Below, one piece after another: positions 44,708 through 54,276 of a DNA stretch of 64,000 nt. The first letter of the stretch is position 1, and the number at the start of each line of letters is the position of its first letter. This DNA is from Lachnospiraceae bacterium (GTDB lineage: Bacteria; Bacillota; Clostridia; Lachnospirales; Lachnospiraceae): assembly GCA_017626325.1 (NCBI GenBank), contig JAGAIZ010000049.1, positions 16,111 through 80,110 of the forward strand. Direction: 5' to 3'. Under the pieces are notes generated by a model, which was not told where the DNA came from, did not search any database, and worked only from the letters and a program-made list of their open reading frames with translations. The translations under genes and the position numbers were made by a program.

Positions 44708-46432
44708 ATGGAAGAGCTGAAATATCAGGTGGATTTATTAAATGCGATGAACCGTAAGCTAATCAGGGACGAGAAAATGCTTCGGCTGATCTGTGAGACG
44801 TCAAGCAGCGCATTTCTATATTATAACTATGAAGAAGACAGAGTACAGACGATTGCGAACTGGGATCACTTCTTTTCCTTTGCCATTACAAATATTAAGG
44901 ATTTAAAGAAATTGTATGACTGCGTGGAAGAGAAGGATATTATTCCGCTCAGGGAAGTATTCTTCATAGAGAAGCAGGGTATGAAAAGCCAGACCATAGA
45001 GGTCAAATTAAAGGAGAAGCGCATCTGTATTGAAGTAGAAGTCAATATCGTATATGATTCCATGAGTAATCCAACTGATAAAATTATTCGCTTTAAAGAC
45101 GTGACGAAGTTTAACGCCCAGAATGATGAACTGACTTATATGGCGTATTATGATCTTTTGACCGGGCTTTATAACCGTAATTATTTCGTCAGACTGCTGG
45201 GAGAATTCGTAAGACGGGCCCAGGAGGAGAAGGAGACGGTTGCCGTAATGTTTCTCGATCTGGACGATTTCCGCAGAATTAACGACGGCATGGGCATTAT
45301 TGTGGGCGATGAGCTGGTCCAGCAGGTCGGGCAGTTCTTATTTGATTTGATGAATGATAATATTCATATCGCTCATTTCAACAGCGATATTTACTGCATT
45401 GCGGTTTATAATCCCTGCGGGGCCAGAAGCGTGGAGACAATCTACCGGACGATTAAGGAACGGCTCAAGAAGCCTTTTGTATTGACGAGCGGCCAGGAGA
45501 TCTATGTTACGGCGAGCGTAGGCGTGGCCGAATACCCGGAAGCAGCGTTGACTACGTTGGATCTGATCAACTGCGCTGAAATCGTTATGTTTAAGGCCAA
45601 GAGCCTTGGCAAAGACAAAATCCAGTATTTTGACGGCGCTATTCTGGATGAATTTCTGAAAAATGTCAACATTGAAAACAAATTAAAGGAAGCTGTTTTT
45701 TCGCAGAATTTCACGATGTATTTCCAGCCGCAGTTCAAAACGGCGGACAAGGCGCTGCGCGGCGTGGAGGCATTGATACGGTGGAAGGATGATCATGGCA
45801 AGATGATCAGCCCTTCTGTTTTCATACCGATCGCCGAGAAGAACGGCGCGATCATCCCCATAGGAACGTGGGTAATCGAGGAAAGCCTGAAAGCGTATGC
45901 GGAATGGAAAAGGAAATATCATTATCCGATGATCATATCGCTTAATATCTCTGCGATTCAGTACAAGCAGCCTGATTTTATAGATAAAGTATTGCATATT
46001 CTCAAGAAATATGACGTCTCGCCCTATGAGATTGAACTGGAGATCACGGAATCTATTCTGATTGATGATTTTGATGAGATTACCGAGAAGATCGTGATGC
46101 TGAGAAATATGGGAATTAAAATATCTCTGGATGATTTTGGAACCGGATATTCTTCTTTATCTTATCTGAAAGGTCTGCCGATCGATACGCTTAAGATTGA
46201 CAAGTCCTTTATTGATACGGTAATCACAGACGAGAATACGAAAATTATTACGGAATCTATTATTTATATGGTCAAAAAGCTGGGGTTCGAAACAATCGCG
46301 GAGGGTGTTGAGACGGAAGAGCAGTTCCGTTATCTGAATGAAATTTCCTGTGATATCATTCAGGGATTTTATCTTGGAAAGCCGATGCCGTCAGAGGGAA
46401 TCGAAACATTGCTGGCAAATATGGATTTATAA
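44708..46432 (+). CDS. Degenerate GGDEF-EAL c-di-GMP phosphodiesterase
   Basis: 574 residues: an N-terminal PAS-like region (about 1-135), a GGDEF domain (about 140-310) and an EAL domain (about 325-570). The GGDEF signature is replaced by FNSDIY, so cyclase activity is unlikely. The EAL site is complete: GVEALIRWK, SLNISAIQY, ELEITES, DDFGTGYSSLSYLKGLPIDTLKIDKSF and EGVETEEQ. The protein should hydrolyse c-di-GMP to pGpG, perhaps with the dead GGDEF domain as a regulatory nucleotide sensor. No membrane segments are visible. Confidence 0.9.
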   Translation: MEELKYQVDLLNAMNRKLIRDEKMLRLICETSSSAFLYYNYEEDRVQTIANWDHFFSFAITNIKDLKKLYDCVEEKDIIPLREVFFIEKQGMKSQTIEVKLKEKRICIEVEVNIVYDSMSNPTDKIIRFKDVTKFNAQNDELTYMAYYDLLTGLYNRNYFVRLLGEFVRRAQEEKETVAVMFLDLDDFRRINDGMGIIVGDELVQQVGQFLFDLMNDNIHIAHFNSDIYCIAVYNPCGARSVETIYRTIKERLKKPFVLTSGQEIYVTASVGVAEYPEAALTTLDLINCAEIVMFKAKSLGKDKIQYFDGAILDEFLKNVNIENKLKEAVFSQNFTMYFQPQFKTADKALRGVEALIRWKDDHGKMISPSVFIPIAEKNGAIIPIGTWVIEESLKAYAEWKRKYHYPMIISLNISAIQYKQPDFIDKVLHILKKYDVSPYEIELEITESILIDDFDEITEKIVMLRNMGIKISLDDFGTGYSSLSYLKGLPIDTLKIDKSFIDTVITDENTKIITESIIYMVKKLGFETIAEGVETEEQFRYLNEISCDIIQGFYLGKPMPSEGIETLLANMDL

Positions 46433-46450
46433 AATGTTGTGGGGTAATGT

Positions 46451-47812
46451 ATGTTGCTTGGCAGAGCGGATGAACTGAATTATCTGAATAACTGTTATGA
46501 CAGGGACGGAAGTCAGATTCTGGTGATGTATGGTCAGAAGCATATCGGAAAGACCACTCTCGTGAAAGAATTCATGCGGGACAAGCCGAATCATTATTAT
46601 CTTGCGAGGGCATGTTCGGAGAGGGAGCAGGTATTTCAATGGGGGCGTCAGCTTGTTTTTGACGGATACGCAATGGAGCCTTTTCCTTCTTTTCATAATA
46701 TATTGGCCAAAATAGCTTATCGGAGCAGCGGTAAGAGCGTCATTGTAATTGATGAATTCCAGCATATCGTGAAAGCGGGCGACAGATTTATGAAGGAGCT
46801 GATCGCTTTCGTGCACAGCCAGTGGAACCGGAACGGCGTTATGATCGTTCTGTGCAGTTCTTCTGTCGGCTGGGTCGAAAACAGTATGGTTACGCGGATC
46901 GGGGAAGCCGCTTATGAGTTGTCCGGGTTTCTGAAGATCAGGGAGATGCCGTTTGAAGATATCGTGCAGCGATTCCCGAATTTCCGCATTGAAGAATGCG
47001 TGGAGGCCTATGCGATCCTGGGAGGGATCCCGGGACTATGGAATCAGTTCGACGACAGACTGACGATTCAGCAGAATATATGCCGGAATATCCTGGATGC
47101 AGACAGTTTTCTGTATGAAGAAGGAGAGCGGATACTGACGGAACAGTTGCGGGAGCCCGGCGTTTATAATACGATTATGGCATCTATAGCTGCCGGTAAT
47201 TATAAGCTGAACGATCTGTATCTGCATACGGGATTTTCCCGCGCCAAAATCAGCGTCTATTTGAAAAATCTGATCGAGCTGGAATTGGTCGAGAAGGTTT
47301 TTTCTTATGATACGGCAGGCCGGGAAAATGTGCAGAAGGGAATTTACAGGCTGAACCATCCCTTTGTGAATTTCTATTACACTTATATGTATCCGCATAT
47401 GAGCGATTTGCAGACACTTTCTGTGGGAGAATTCTATAATCGCCATGTGATGGGGAATTTCAGGAAATATGTGTCGGGATATTTTAAGCGGGTCTGCAGA
47501 CAGCACCTTGCCGGATTAAATGACAGACACAGGCTGCCGTTTGTTGTGGACTCGATCGGGGAATGGATCGGCAAAGCCGGTTCTCTGGATATTATTGCAC
47601 AGGATGAAGAAGGACATACGCTGATCGGATTATGTAATTGGGAGAAGCCGATGACATATGAAGACTACGAGAATCTGCTTGCTTACGCCAGAAAGGCGAA
47701 GATTCAGGCGGATTATATCTATATGTACACCGCGTTTCGGTTTGATGAGAAACTGAATCTGGAAGCCAAGATCAGACCGAATCTGAAATTGGTGCAGATT
47801 ACGGACCTGTAG
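46451..47812 (+). CDS. Archaeal-type ATPase with DUF234-like C-terminus
   Basis: 453 residues. An N-terminal P-loop domain has MYGQKHIGKTTLVKEF (about 25-40) and Walker B VIVIDEFQH. A winged-helix region follows (about 240-300, LYLHTGFSRAKISVYLKNLIELELVEKVF). The C-terminus, with SLDIIAQDEEGHTLIGLCNWEK, resembles the DUF234 nuclease-like domain of this ATPase group. The canonical lysine-bearing strand there seems altered. Function in bacteria is poorly known. It is 18 bases after the EAL gene and about 75 bases before topB. Confidence 0.8.
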   Translation: MLLGRADELNYLNNCYDRDGSQILVMYGQKHIGKTTLVKEFMRDKPNHYYLARACSEREQVFQWGRQLVFDGYAMEPFPSFHNILAKIAYRSSGKSVIVIDEFQHIVKAGDRFMKELIAFVHSQWNRNGVMIVLCSSSVGWVENSMVTRIGEAAYELSGFLKIREMPFEDIVQRFPNFRIEECVEAYAILGGIPGLWNQFDDRLTIQQNICRNILDADSFLYEEGERILTEQLREPGVYNTIMASIAAGNYKLNDLYLHTGFSRAKISVYLKNLIELELVEKVFSYDTAGRENVQKGIYRLNHPFVNFYYTYMYPHMSDLQTLSVGEFYNRHVMGNFRKYVSGYFKRVCRQHLAGLNDRHRLPFVVDSIGEWIGKAGSLDIIAQDEEGHTLIGLCNWEKPMTYEDYENLLAYARKAKIQADYIYMYTAFRFDEKLNLEAKIRPNLKLVQITDL

Positions 47813-47887
47813 GCTGACAGGGAAGGTCGCGGCAGCCGGTCAATGAGGCAGGAAGCGGCGGGACAGAATCAGGATTATACGGAAATT

Positions 47888-49933
47888 ATGGGAAAAAGTT
47901 TGTTTATTGCGGAAAAGCCCAGTGTCGCAAAGGAATTTGCCAAAGCTTTGAAGTATAAGATGATCAATAGAGACGGCTATATGGAATCGGATGAAGCCGT
48001 CGTGACATGGTGCGTGGGACATCTGGTAACTATGAGTTATCCGGAAGCCTATGACGAGAAATATAAGCGCTGGTCTTTAGAGACGATTCCTTTTATACCG
48101 AAGGAATTTAAATACGAAGTGATTGACAGCGTGAAGAAGCAGTTTGAAATCGTAAGCAGTCTGCTTAACAGGAAAGATGTGGATACGATCTATGTATGTA
48201 CCGACTCCGGCCGGGAAGGAGAGTACATTTACAGACTGGTGGAACAGCAGGCGCATGTGACCGGCAAAATAAGAAAAAGAGTCTGGATTGATTCACAGAC
48301 GGAGGAAGAGATCCTGCGCGGCATCAGGGAAGCGAAGGATCTGTCGGCTTATGATAATCTGTCCCATGCAGCGTATCTGAGGGCTAAGGAAGATTATCTG
48401 ATGGGAATCAATTTTTCCCGCGTGCTGACGTTAAAATACAGCAGTCCGATCAAGTCTTATCTGAAGGTTGATAAGGCGGTAGTGTCTGTCGGACGTGTGA
48501 TGACCTGTGTGCTTGGCATGGTCGTGAACAGGGAGCGGGAAATCAGAGACTTTGTTAAGATTCCCTTTTACCGGGTGATCGCCCGTCTGGACATAGAGGG
48601 GCAGAATTGTGCCTGTGAGTGGAAAGCCGTGGAAGGCTCGAAATATTATCAGTCGCCGCTGCTCTATAAGGACAACGGCTTTCTGGATGAGAAAGAAGCC
48701 GACGGGTTTATTGCTTATCTGTCAGAGGGCGCGCCGGTTCCTGTTGTTGATAAGATAGAGAAAAGAAAAGAGACGAAGAATCCGCCGTTGTTATATAATC
48801 TGGCGGAACTGCAGAACGACTGCTCCAGATTATTTAAGATCAGCCCCGATGAAACGCTGCGGATCGCGCAGGAATTGTATGAGAAGAAGCTGACGACTTA
48901 TCCGCGTACGGACGCCAGGGTGCTTTCAAGCGCTGTCGCCAAAGAAATACACAAGAATATCGGAGGTCTTAAGGGGTATGACATTGCGGCGCAATACGCA
49001 ATGGAGGTGCTTCAAAACGGCAGCTATAAAGGCATCGGGAAGACGAGATACGTCAATGACAAGCAGATTACCGATCATTATGCGATCATTCCTACGGGGC
49101 AGGGATTTGGCGCTTTAAACGGGCTTCATCCGACTTCCGCGAAGGTATATGAGATCATCGTCAGGAGATTCTTAAGCATCTTTTACCCGGCGGCAGTCTA
49201 TCAGAAGATCAGTCTGGGCGTGAAGATAAAAGGAGAGACTTTCCTGTCGAATTTCAAAGTGCTGGCGCAGCCGGGATATCTTAAGGTGGCGGCGAATTCC
49301 TTTGCGAAGAAGACCGGGAAGGATGCCGAGGAAGAGAAGGAAGCGGGAAAGGATGAGCAGGATGAGAGAAAAGAAGAACAGGAGAAAACCTGTGACCAGT
49401 CTTTCTTAGAGCTTCTTCAGAAATTAAAAAAAGGAACAGAGCTTACGTTAAGCGGCCTTGAGAAGAAGGAGGGCGAAACTTCTCCGCCGAAACGGTATAA
49501 TTCCGGTACGATCATCCTGACAATGGAGAATGCCGGACAGTTCATAGAGGACGAGGAGCTTCGCGCGCAGATCAAAGGAAGCGGGATCGGCACATCCGCG
49601 ACCAGGGCTGAGATTCTTAAGAAGCTTGTGCATATCAAATATCTGGATTTGAATAAGAAGTCTCAGATCATTACGCCTACGCTGCTTGGCGAGATGATTT
49701 ATGAGGTGGTAGCGGGATCAATCCGCCCCCTTCTGGACCCGAGACTGACGGCAAGCTGGGAGAAAGGGCTTACGCTGGTCGCAGACGGCGAGATAACGGA
49801 AGAGGAATATATGGCGAAGCTGGATGATTTCGTTACCAGAAGGACCAATGCGGTAAAGCAGACGAATAATCAGTTCGCGCTGCATCATAGATTTCAATAT
49901 GCGGCGCAGTTTTATAAGAAGCCGCAGAAATAA
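47888..49933 (+). CDS. topB: DNA topoisomerase III
   Basis: Type IA topoisomerase that decatenates and relaxes DNA. About 681 residues with a Toprim domain (LFIAEKPSVAKEFAKAL; CTDSGREGEYIYRL), the active-site Tyr 338 in KKLTTYPRTDARVLSS, and GSGIGTSATRAEILKKL. There is a highly charged Lys/Glu insertion of about 30 residues near 475-505. ATG at 47888 gives the family start MGKSLFIAEKPSVA; its ribosome site is weak. No C-terminal zinc fingers are seen. Confidence 0.93.
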   Translation: MGKSLFIAEKPSVAKEFAKALKYKMINRDGYMESDEAVVTWCVGHLVTMSYPEAYDEKYKRWSLETIPFIPKEFKYEVIDSVKKQFEIVSSLLNRKDVDTIYVCTDSGREGEYIYRLVEQQAHVTGKIRKRVWIDSQTEEEILRGIREAKDLSAYDNLSHAAYLRAKEDYLMGINFSRVLTLKYSSPIKSYLKVDKAVVSVGRVMTCVLGMVVNREREIRDFVKIPFYRVIARLDIEGQNCACEWKAVEGSKYYQSPLLYKDNGFLDEKEADGFIAYLSEGAPVPVVDKIEKRKETKNPPLLYNLAELQNDCSRLFKISPDETLRIAQELYEKKLTTYPRTDARVLSSAVAKEIHKNIGGLKGYDIAAQYAMEVLQNGSYKGIGKTRYVNDKQITDHYAIIPTGQGFGALNGLHPTSAKVYEIIVRRFLSIFYPAAVYQKISLGVKIKGETFLSNFKVLAQPGYLKVAANSFAKKTGKDAEEEKEAGKDEQDERKEEQEKTCDQSFLELLQKLKKGTELTLSGLEKKEGETSPPKRYNSGTIILTMENAGQFIEDEELRAQIKGSGIGTSATRAEILKKLVHIKYLDLNKKSQIITPTLLGEMIYEVVAGSIRPLLDPRLTASWEKGLTLVADGEITEEEYMAKLDDFVTRRTNAVKQTNNQFALHHRFQYAAQFYKKPQK

Positions 49934-49955
49934 TTTTATACCAGGAGGAAAGAAG

Positions 49956-50630
49956 ATGGCAGGGTTAAAGGATACTACGATCGAGGCGCTTTATACACTT
50001 GAAGAGACGATTGCCGCAGAGCTTTTTCAGAATGCGACATATCCCTGGGAGGTGCTGCCCGATATCAAGAATTTCATTATCGCTTTGGGGGAGAAGCTTC
50101 CTGAAGATTTATATGAGAAGCGGGGCGAGAACGTATGGGTGGCGAAGTCTGCGAAGATTTTTCCGAGCGCGTATATCAACGGACCGGCGATCATCGATGA
50201 GGAAGCGGAAATCAGACACTGCGCTTTCATACGCGGCAGCGCGATTGTCGGCAAAGGCGCGGTAGTAGGCAATTCCACAGAACTTAAGAATGTGATCCTG
50301 TTCAATAAAGTACAGGTTCCCCATTATAATTATGTGGGCGACAGTATTCTGGGATACAAGGCGCATATGGGAGCAGGCTCCATTACTTCCAATGTAAAGA
50401 GCGACAAGACGCTGGTTATAGTCAGAGCAGGCGAAGAACAGTATGAGACGGGGCTTAAGAAATTCGGCGCGATGCTGGGAGATCATGTGGAGGTCGGGTG
50501 TAATTCCGTGTTAAATCCCGGCACTGTGATCGGCAGGTATTCCAATGTATATCCTACCTCCATGGTAAGAGGATTTATCCCGGCGGAAAGTATTTACAAA
50601 AAAAAGGGTGAAATTGCAGAAAAGTATTAG
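49956..50630 (+). CDS. Left-handed beta-helix (hexapeptide-repeat) acyltransferase-like protein
   Basis: 224 residues. Repeated hexapeptides (AKIFPSAYINGPAIIDEEAEI, GSAIVGKGAVVGN, GAMLGDHVEVGCNSVLNPGTVIG) form a left-handed helix like the acyltransferase half of GlmU. There is no nucleotidyltransferase domain. The GDSILGYKAHMGAGSITSNVK segment matches the conserved active region of sugar-nucleotide acetyltransferases. AGGAGGAAAGAAG precedes the ATG. It follows topB by 22 bases. The acceptor is unknown. Confidence 0.8.
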   Translation: MAGLKDTTIEALYTLEETIAAELFQNATYPWEVLPDIKNFIIALGEKLPEDLYEKRGENVWVAKSAKIFPSAYINGPAIIDEEAEIRHCAFIRGSAIVGKGAVVGNSTELKNVILFNKVQVPHYNYVGDSILGYKAHMGAGSITSNVKSDKTLVIVRAGEEQYETGLKKFGAMLGDHVEVGCNSVLNPGTVIGRYSNVYPTSMVRGFIPAESIYKKKGEIAEKY

Positions 50631-50680
50631 ACAGAATCGGGGTACTTATGAGAAAATAGGAATAGAAAAACATTGGGGAT

Positions 50681-52888
50681 ATGCAGATGAGTATGGAATT
50701 GAATATGGAATCCTTTGGTTCCATGATTGACAATATAATAGCTGGTATTTGCTTCTTTGAATATGAGAACGGGCAGTTGACTCCCATATTTACCAATGAA
50801 GGGTTATTCCGTATGCTCGGATATTCAAGGACACAGGGAATCCGGTATCTGAAGAAGATTGAAATGAGTATCATACCGGAGGATTTGCCGAGATTCCGAC
50901 AGGCAATTGCGGACGTCTTAAAGGACGACGGCGCGGTGGATGTGGAATTCCGTACGGTAACGGGCAGCGGCGGACTGCGGTGGCTGTACGCGAGGGGCAA
51001 TCTGTATGCCAGAGAGGGCGGCAAATACATTATTGTAACGATCATCCAGGATATTTCCGAGCGGAAGAACGCGGAGGAAGAACTGCGTCAGCAGGCGGAG
51101 AGACTGCACATTCTGTCTGCGGCGGAAGGCGGGAAGATTATCGATTACAATGCCAAGACAGACGTTATGGTCATCAAATCGTCCGGCGATTACGGCATTG
51201 CGGATGAAAGAATCCAGAATAAATATCTGGAGAAGTTTGACGACGCTTCTATCCATAAGGAGGATGTCGCCTATTATAAGTCTGTTATGGAGGGATTGTT
51301 AAAATCTCCGAAGCATGACACCATTGAATTCAGGATCAAATGGTTTGATGAAGAGTATACCTGGTATCAGGCGAACCTGACATCTCTTCTGGGCGCGGAA
51401 GGATATGTGACGAGAATCGTCGGCCGTATGCTCAATATCCATGAGAAGAAACTAAAGGAACTGGAACTGCTGCTCAGGGCGGAGAAGGACGGACTTACCG
51501 GGCTGTATAATCAGAGCGCGACGATGCAGTTGATTCAGAACGCGATACGCGAGAGCGCTCCCGGGTCCTTAAATGCGCTGATGATCATTGATCTGGATAA
51601 TTTCAAGGAAGTCAATGATCTTACGGGACATTCCCAGGGCGATAAGATGCTGGTGGAAACAGCCAATGTCCTGAGCGATATTTTTAAAGGCGGGGATATC
51701 GTGGGACGTATCGGCGGCGACGAATATATGGTTTTTATGAAAAACCTGAATTCCATTTTCGATGCGGACCGTATGGCAGGTCAGATTGTGAAGGATGTAA
51801 ATTATACCTTTGAATTTGAAGAGCAGACGATACCCGTAACCTGCAGCGTGGGCGTTGCCATATTTCCGTATCACGGAAACAGCTATGAAGAGCTTTTTGA
51901 CAAAGCGGACAGGGCATTGTATACGGCCAAGGCAAACGGCAAATGCGGATACCGGATCTATGACGCCGCTACCACGATGGTATATCACGCTAACAGAAAG
52001 AATGCGGAATATAGCCCCGAAAAGGGAATGGACAGGAATCCCCAGATCGAGGATATGGTAATGCAGATTCTGTTTGAAGACAAAGATATGGAGTCTGCGC
52101 TTAGATCAACGCTTGAGCTTATGACGGCCAAATATCATTTCCATCGCAGTTATATCTGTGGCAATGAGGCGCTTCCGGTTTCCCGAACGGTACAGTTCGC
52201 TCTGCCGGGATACGAAATCGGCAAAGAGACAAAAGAGCAGTACGAATTAAAAAGAGTCGTCAGTGAGATATTATACGAGTCTTTCCATAAGGCGTCGGTC
52301 ATTCATGATTATGACCTGACGGCGGAAGAGATGCGTGATTACTTCAGAGCGAAGGGCATTAAGAGTATGCTCTATTATCCGATTACTTCCAAAGGTGAGT
52401 TTCAGGGCGCTATCGTATTTGAGAATCACGAAGACGTGCAGCTTGAATTCCGGGAGAGCCAGATGGAAGAGATCAGCTCGCTGTTCCGGATTCTGGAGGC
52501 GCATATTCTGCAGATCGGCCTGATGGACCGTCTGGAGGATTTTGTGACGCAGATTGCCGTATTCGATAATCTGGACAGTTTTGTATATATTGTTAATCCC
52601 GATACGTATGAACTCAGCTTCATCAATAAGAAGGTGCTGATGAATACGCCGGAGGTCAAGATCGGCGACGTCTGTTACAAGGCGCTGCAGAACAGAGATA
52701 CGCCATGCGAGGACTGCATCCTGAAGAAGCTGAATAAGGAGGATGCTCATTGCCGGTGTACGGAGGAACGTTTCAATTATTCCCTGCGTTCCTGGAACAG
52801 AGCCAGTGCAAGCTGGCTGGAATGTAAGGAGCAGAACGGGCTGGCGCTTATTAACTGCATCGATATTTCAGAATATTTTATAGGGTAG
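50681..52888 (+). CDS. Multi-PAS diguanylate cyclase with Cys-rich C-terminal sensor
   Basis: 735 residues. Two PAS domains (about 10-130 and 145-260) lead to an intact GGDEF domain (about 265-430; site RIGGDEYMVF, cofactor Asp in MIIDLDNFKEVND). A GAF-like region follows (about 455-615). The C-terminal PAS-like domain carries Cys residues in DVCYKALQNRDTPCEDCILKKL and CRC. It should make c-di-GMP under control of these sensors. The start is uncertain between 50681, 50687 and 50693; GGGG lies 3-8 bases ahead. Closed by a strong terminator. Confidence 0.88.
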   Translation: MQMSMELNMESFGSMIDNIIAGICFFEYENGQLTPIFTNEGLFRMLGYSRTQGIRYLKKIEMSIIPEDLPRFRQAIADVLKDDGAVDVEFRTVTGSGGLRWLYARGNLYAREGGKYIIVTIIQDISERKNAEEELRQQAERLHILSAAEGGKIIDYNAKTDVMVIKSSGDYGIADERIQNKYLEKFDDASIHKEDVAYYKSVMEGLLKSPKHDTIEFRIKWFDEEYTWYQANLTSLLGAEGYVTRIVGRMLNIHEKKLKELELLLRAEKDGLTGLYNQSATMQLIQNAIRESAPGSLNALMIIDLDNFKEVNDLTGHSQGDKMLVETANVLSDIFKGGDIVGRIGGDEYMVFMKNLNSIFDADRMAGQIVKDVNYTFEFEEQTIPVTCSVGVAIFPYHGNSYEELFDKADRALYTAKANGKCGYRIYDAATTMVYHANRKNAEYSPEKGMDRNPQIEDMVMQILFEDKDMESALRSTLELMTAKYHFHRSYICGNEALPVSRTVQFALPGYEIGKETKEQYELKRVVSEILYESFHKASVIHDYDLTAEEMRDYFRAKGIKSMLYYPITSKGEFQGAIVFENHEDVQLEFRESQMEEISSLFRILEAHILQIGLMDRLEDFVTQIAVFDNLDSFVYIVNPDTYELSFINKKVLMNTPEVKIGDVCYKALQNRDTPCEDCILKKLNKEDAHCRCTEERFNYSLRSWNRASASWLECKEQNGLALINCIDISEYFIG

Positions 52889-52931
52889 GGAATAACCATA
52901 GAACAGTAACATAAAATACATATATTTACCA

Positions 52932-52967
52932 AAAATGGCAGATTAAAGTTGACTAATCTGCCATTTT
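52932..52967 (+). terminator. Terminator after the diguanylate cyclase
   Basis: AAAATGGCAGATTA (52932-52945) pairs perfectly with TAATCTGCCATTTT (52954-52967) around an 8-base loop. Confidence 0.85.
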
Positions 52968-52977
52968 CGTGTATATT
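52949..52977 (+). promoter_or_regulatory. Promoter of the ABC importer, embedded in the preceding terminator
   Basis: TTGACT (52949-52954), 17 bases, TATATT (52972-52977). The -35 box lies in the loop of the terminator hairpin. Confidence 0.6.
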
Positions 52978-52995
52978 TGCATAGATAGCAGTACA

Positions 52996-53011
52996 CTTTA
53001 ACACGTTAAAG
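52996..53011 (+). promoter_or_regulatory. Palindromic operator candidate
   Basis: CTTTAAC-AC-GTTAAAG, a perfect 7-bp inverted repeat with a 2-base centre. It is just downstream of the expected transcription start, where a repressor could block initiation. The regulator is unknown. Confidence 0.5.
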
Positions 53012-53042
53012 CGTATGAGTATTTTTTCAGGAGGAGATTATT

Positions 53043-54143
53043 ATGAAGAAGAAAGCATTGGCATTGCTTATGACAACAGCTATGACTGCTGCCATGCTTG
53101 CAGGCTGCGGCTCTGACGACAGCGCGCAGGCGCCCGCAGAGAGCGGCACAGAGGAGACCTCTGAGACCACAGAGGCGGAAGAATCTGCAGATGAGGAAAG
53201 CACAGAAGAGGCGGCTTCCGAGGAGACAGCTTCCGAGGAGACAGAGGCTCCTGCGGCGGATCAGGTATACAATATCGGTATCTGCCAGTTATTAGAGCAT
53301 CCCGCGCTGGATGAGGCCACCAGAGGTTTTGAGGAGGCTCTGACAGAGCTTCTTGGAGAGGGCAACGTAAACTTCGATTTCCAGAACGCACAGGGCGAGC
53401 AGACCAACTGCGCAACCATCTGTACCCAGTTCGTAACAAACGACGTGGATTTGATTCTTGCTAATGCGACGGCTCCTTTACAGGCAGCCGCAGCGGCAAC
53501 TAACAGCATTCCGATTCTCGGAACTTCCATTACGGACTATGCGACGGCGCTTGACATTGCAGACTGGACAGGCGCAACCGGCACAAACATTTCCGGTACA
53601 TCCGATCTGGCTCCGTTAGAAGAGCAGGAGAACATGCTCGTAGAGCTTTTCCCTGATGTGAAGAAGGTGGGTATTCTGTACTGTTCCGCAGAGGCTAACT
53701 CCGTATACCAGGCACAGGTATTCGAGCAGTATCTGGAAGAGGACGGTATCGAGTATGAAGAGTATACCGCTGCTGATTCCAATGAGATTCAGTCAGTTGT
53801 AACGAACGCATGCGAGTCCTGCGACGTGCTTTACATTCCGACAGACAACACGATGGCTGCAAATACAGAGACTGTTAATAACGTAGCGCTTCCGGCAGGC
53901 GTTCCGATTATCGCAGGCGAAGAAGGTATCTGCGGCGGCTGCGGCGTGGCTACGCTTTCTATCAGCTACTATGACATCGGCTATACAGCAGGCGAGATGG
54001 CATATGACATTCTCGTAAACGGTGCGGATATTACGACGATGGACGTTAAGTTCGCTCCCCAGGTTACCAAGGAGTACAACGCGTCTATCTGCGAGACTCT
54101 GGGCGTTACCATTCCGGATGATTATGTAGCAATCGAGCAGTAA
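53043..54143 (+). CDS. ABC transporter substrate-binding lipoprotein
   Basis: 366 residues. Signal peptide with lipobox LAGCGS, then an acidic Glu/Ser/Thr/Ala linker (about 25-75) and a periplasmic-binding-type domain from YNIGICQLLEHPALDEATRGF. The domain matches the ABC_sub_bind (PF04392) type that in other Firmicutes is predicted to bind aromatic amino acids; the ligand here is not proven. AGGAGG precedes the ATG. Permease and ATPase genes follow. Confidence 0.87.
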   Translation: MKKKALALLMTTAMTAAMLAGCGSDDSAQAPAESGTEETSETTEAEESADEESTEEAASEETASEETEAPAADQVYNIGICQLLEHPALDEATRGFEEALTELLGEGNVNFDFQNAQGEQTNCATICTQFVTNDVDLILANATAPLQAAAAATNSIPILGTSITDYATALDIADWTGATGTNISGTSDLAPLEEQENMLVELFPDVKKVGILYCSAEANSVYQAQVFEQYLEEDGIEYEEYTAADSNEIQSVVTNACESCDVLYIPTDNTMAANTETVNNVALPAGVPIIAGEEGICGGCGVATLSISYYDIGYTAGEMAYDILVNGADITTMDVKFAPQVTKEYNASICETLGVTIPDDYVAIEQ

Positions 54144-54205
54144 GAAGAATTGTAAAGGCATCTTGCATATTTTATCAGAAATGATACAATAGATGCTGTG
54201 AAGCG

Positions 54206-54235
54206 TATGGGGATGACAACTCTGCCATCCCCATA
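54206..54235 (+). other. Hairpin between binding-protein and permease genes
   Basis: TATGGGGATG pairs perfectly with CATCCCCATA around a 10-base loop, followed by TCTGTTTCTTTC. It may be a partial terminator that lowers permease and ATPase expression. TTGCAT (54163-54168) and TACAAT (54185-54190), 16 bases apart, could also be an internal promoter. Confidence 0.55.
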
Positions 54236-54276
54236 TCTGTTTCTTTCAAAAGAGGAGAGAGGAGCATGGTTTTAAA

